From an uncultured Erysipelotrichaceae bacterium (GTDB taxonomy: Bacteria; Bacillota_I; Bacilli_A; Erysipelotrichales; Erysipelotrichaceae): 6,623 nucleotides of DNA. Numbering within the stretch: position 1 is the first letter of the stretch; every line of letters starts with the position of its first letter. A program made the position numbers and the translations under genes. The notes below the pieces were generated by a model. It had not been told where the DNA came from. It was given only the letters and a program-made list of their open reading frames with translations, and did not search any database. The stretch is taken from positions 1 to 6,623 of the forward strand of contig CADBMY010000306.1 in NCBI GenBank assembly GCA_902795905.1, given 5' to 3'. Of the stretch, positions 5,453-6,623 are shown one piece after another.

Positions 5453-6339
5453 CAATATAATCCTCTCAGGCAGTGAAAACGATTCTCTTCCCGTCTTTCA
5501 TATGCCGCAAGCACTTCACCTTTATACGTTAATAATACAATATCCTGCTTAGAATCCAAGAAGACAGGACGTCCGTTTTTTACTGCCTGCGGATCATCTG
5601 TTTCAATAAGAGGATACTTCGGATCGATGGCTCTGACCGGTTCAGCAAGACTGTATCTGCCGTTTTCCAGATCTTCAAAAGTATATGCCTCCGCCAGATC
5701 AAAAGGACCGATGCCTGTGCGCGTCAGCTTTGTCATGACTGCATCTTCACCTAAGGCATTGCAGAAGTCAGTGATCAGCGTACGGATATATGTTCCCGAA
5801 GAGACTGTCGCCTGCATACAGTAAAGATCATCTTCTATATGTTCGACAGAGAGTTCTTCCACCTTGATCGGTACGGCTTTACGTTCCACTTCCATGCCTT
5901 TGCGGGCTAACTCATAGAGTTTTCTGCCGTTTATTTTTTTGGCAGAGTACATCGGCGGCACCTGCATCAGATCACCGGTAAAGGCACGGACATTCTTCTG
6001 CAGTTCTTCTTCGTCATGAAAACGCGGTGTTCTGCCTGGCTGTACATCTCCCCAGATATCTTCGGTATCGGAAATCAGCCCCATGCGGAACTCCGCTGTA
6101 TATCTCTTGTGATCGGCAGTACAGTACGGCAGAAGCTTAGTTGAATGCCCAAGCAGGATGATCATCAGACCTGTCGCATTCGGGTCCAGTGTCCCTGTAT
6201 GCCCTGCCTTCTTCTCTCCCAGGATCCTCCGGCATTTCGCCGCAGCCGAAAACGATGTCATTTCTTCCGGTTTGTTTAAAAGTACAATTCCGTTCATAAC
6301 TCCAGTACGATTATACTTTAATCCCGGTATTTTATCCAT
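5452..6339 (-). CDS. truB: tRNA pseudouridine-55 synthase
   Basis: TruB isomerises U55 in the T loop of tRNAs to pseudouridine. The catalytic motif GHTGTLDPNATGLM (46-59) contains the nucleophile Asp52. Other family marks are KRYTAEFRMGLISDTED, VPPMYSAKKINGRKLYELARKG, SSGTYIRTL and a short C-terminal domain, giving 295 aa in the normal size range. Most TruB proteins start at MNG(I/V)...NKP, which here is residue 15 (ATG at 6295-6297), so the chosen start gives a 14-residue extension. It is supported by AGGA (6347-6350) 7 nt before the ATG, while the inner ATG has GGAG only 2 nt away. The gene is divergent from the radical SAM gene across 36 nt and overlaps ribF at its stop. Confidence 0.96.
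   Translation of the reverse strand: MDKIPGLKYNRTGVMNGIVLLNKPEEMTSFSAAAKCRRILGEKKAGHTGTLDPNATGLMIILLGHSTKLLPYCTADHKRYTAEFRMGLISDTEDIWGDVQPGRTPRFHDEEELQKNVRAFTGDLMQVPPMYSAKKINGRKLYELARKGMEVERKAVPIKVEELSVEHIEDDLYCMQATVSSGTYIRTLITDFCNALGEDAVMTKLTRTGIGPFDLAEAYTFEDLENGRYSLAEPVRAIDPKYPLIETDDPQAVKNGRPVFLDSKQDIVLLTYKGEVLAAYERREENRFHCLRGLY
6310..6338 (-). promoter_or_regulatory. Possible promoter inside the 5' end of truB
   Basis: On the minus strand, TATAAT (6310-6315) is perfect and lies 17 nt from TGGATA (6333-6338), which matches TTGACA at four of six bases and overlaps the upstream truB start codon. The predicted start near 6303 would give a transcript beginning about 6 nt before the inner, family-typical truB ATG at 6297. 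If real, it would point to the inner start and a nearly leaderless mRNA. If chance, the promoter must lie within or beyond the 36-nt divergent gap, where a TATACT (6367-6372) is the only candidate -10 I see. Confidence 0.3.
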
Positions 6340-6375
6340 GTGTCATTCCTGCACTCTTTTTGATAGAGTATAAGT

Positions 6376-6623
6376 ATGTTTAAACGAATTTATATCGAGA
6401 TCACGAATATATGCGGACTGCAGTGTGCATTCTGTACGGATCATACAAGAGAAGCACGCAGTATGACACTGCGTGAATTTGAGCACACTCTTGTGCAGAT
6501 CTCGGCATATACACAGTATATCTATCTGCATGTTCTGGGAGAGCCGATGCTGCATCCGGATTTCTCCGGGATACTGGATCTTTGTGATCAATATCATATG
6601 CATGTACAGCTCGTAACAAACGG
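6376..6623 (+). CDS. Radical SAM protein, N-terminal part (cut by window end)
   Basis: An open frame begins at ATG 6376 and runs 82 codons to the window edge without a stop. The start reads MFKRIYIEITNICGLQCAFC: the CxxxCxxC motif (Cys13, Cys17, Cys20) binds the 4Fe-4S cluster that splits S-adenosylmethionine. HVLGEPMLHPDF at about 52-63 is the GEP region found after the first strand-helix units in many radical SAM enzymes. The motif almost at the N terminus means there is no extra leading domain. The substrate cannot be told from this part; a SPASM-type or RNA- or peptide-modifying enzyme are all possible. It is divergent from truB, with a weak GAG about 7 nt before the start. Confidence 0.88.
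   Translation, partial: MFKRIYIEITNICGLQCAFCTDHTREARSMTLREFEHTLVQISAYTQYIYLHVLGEPMLHPDFSGILDLCDQYHMHVQLVTN

Noticed and set aside
5932..5942. A7 run in truB as a programmed frameshift site
   Set aside because: The reading frame continues without interruption through the conserved SAKKINGRKLYEL motif, with no stimulatory structure or alternative product evident.
6343..6619. Minus-strand open frames over the radical SAM start region
   Set aside because: The plus frame carries a clear CxxxCxxC radical SAM motif in the right place; the minus frames are His/Cys-rich shadows with no family likeness.

Overview
The window reads as a dense, housekeeping stretch of a low-to-moderate GC Gram-positive (Bacillota/Firmicutes) chromosome. 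The protein styles (infC-rpmI-rplT with a structured leader, a short Asp23/Gls24 protein, RsmF-like methyltransferase next to ribF) and strong AGGAGG-type ribosome binding sites support this. An Erysipelotrichales-like host is my guess, but the sequence alone does not prove it.

Almost everything is on the minus strand, so the order of transcription runs from high to low coordinates: truB (6339-5452), ribF (5452-4532), an rsmF-like rRNA m5C methyltransferase (4535-3222), a RelA/SpoT-synthetase-domain protein with a long C-terminal extension (3219-1849), an Asp23/Gls24-family protein (1817-1494), then infC-rpmI-rplT (1332-176) and a tRNA-Glu with anticodon CTC (142-66), closed by a terminator hairpin at the window edge (54-3). 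The first four genes overlap or are separated by 2 nt and form one translationally coupled unit for RNA modification, flavin cofactor synthesis and probably nucleotide signalling. A radical SAM gene starts divergently from truB at 6376 on the plus strand and runs off the window.

Three promoters are visible by sequence: a good sigma-A promoter for infC (TTGACA-17-TTTAAT, with its -35 touching the stop codon of the Asp23 gene), a good one inside the end of rplT for the tRNA (TTTACA-17-GATAAT), and a weaker extended -10 element ahead of the Asp23 gene. Between the infC promoter and infC lies a 126-nt leader with several stem-loops. It ends in an intrinsic terminator immediately before the infC ribosome binding site, and the terminator's 5' arm can alternatively pair with an upstream segment. 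This is the arrangement expected of an L20-type autoregulatory attenuator.

The points most worth a second look are the unusual RelA/SpoT-domain protein (altered nucleotide-binding loop, unassigned C-terminal half), the two mutually exclusive leader structures before infC, the TTG start of infC, the CTC-anticodon tRNA-Glu with its own promoter embedded in rplT, and the uncertain truB start. I saw no CRISPR array, insertion sequence, prophage part or defence island. Apart from the RelA/SpoT-domain protein, the genes belong to familiar core families.
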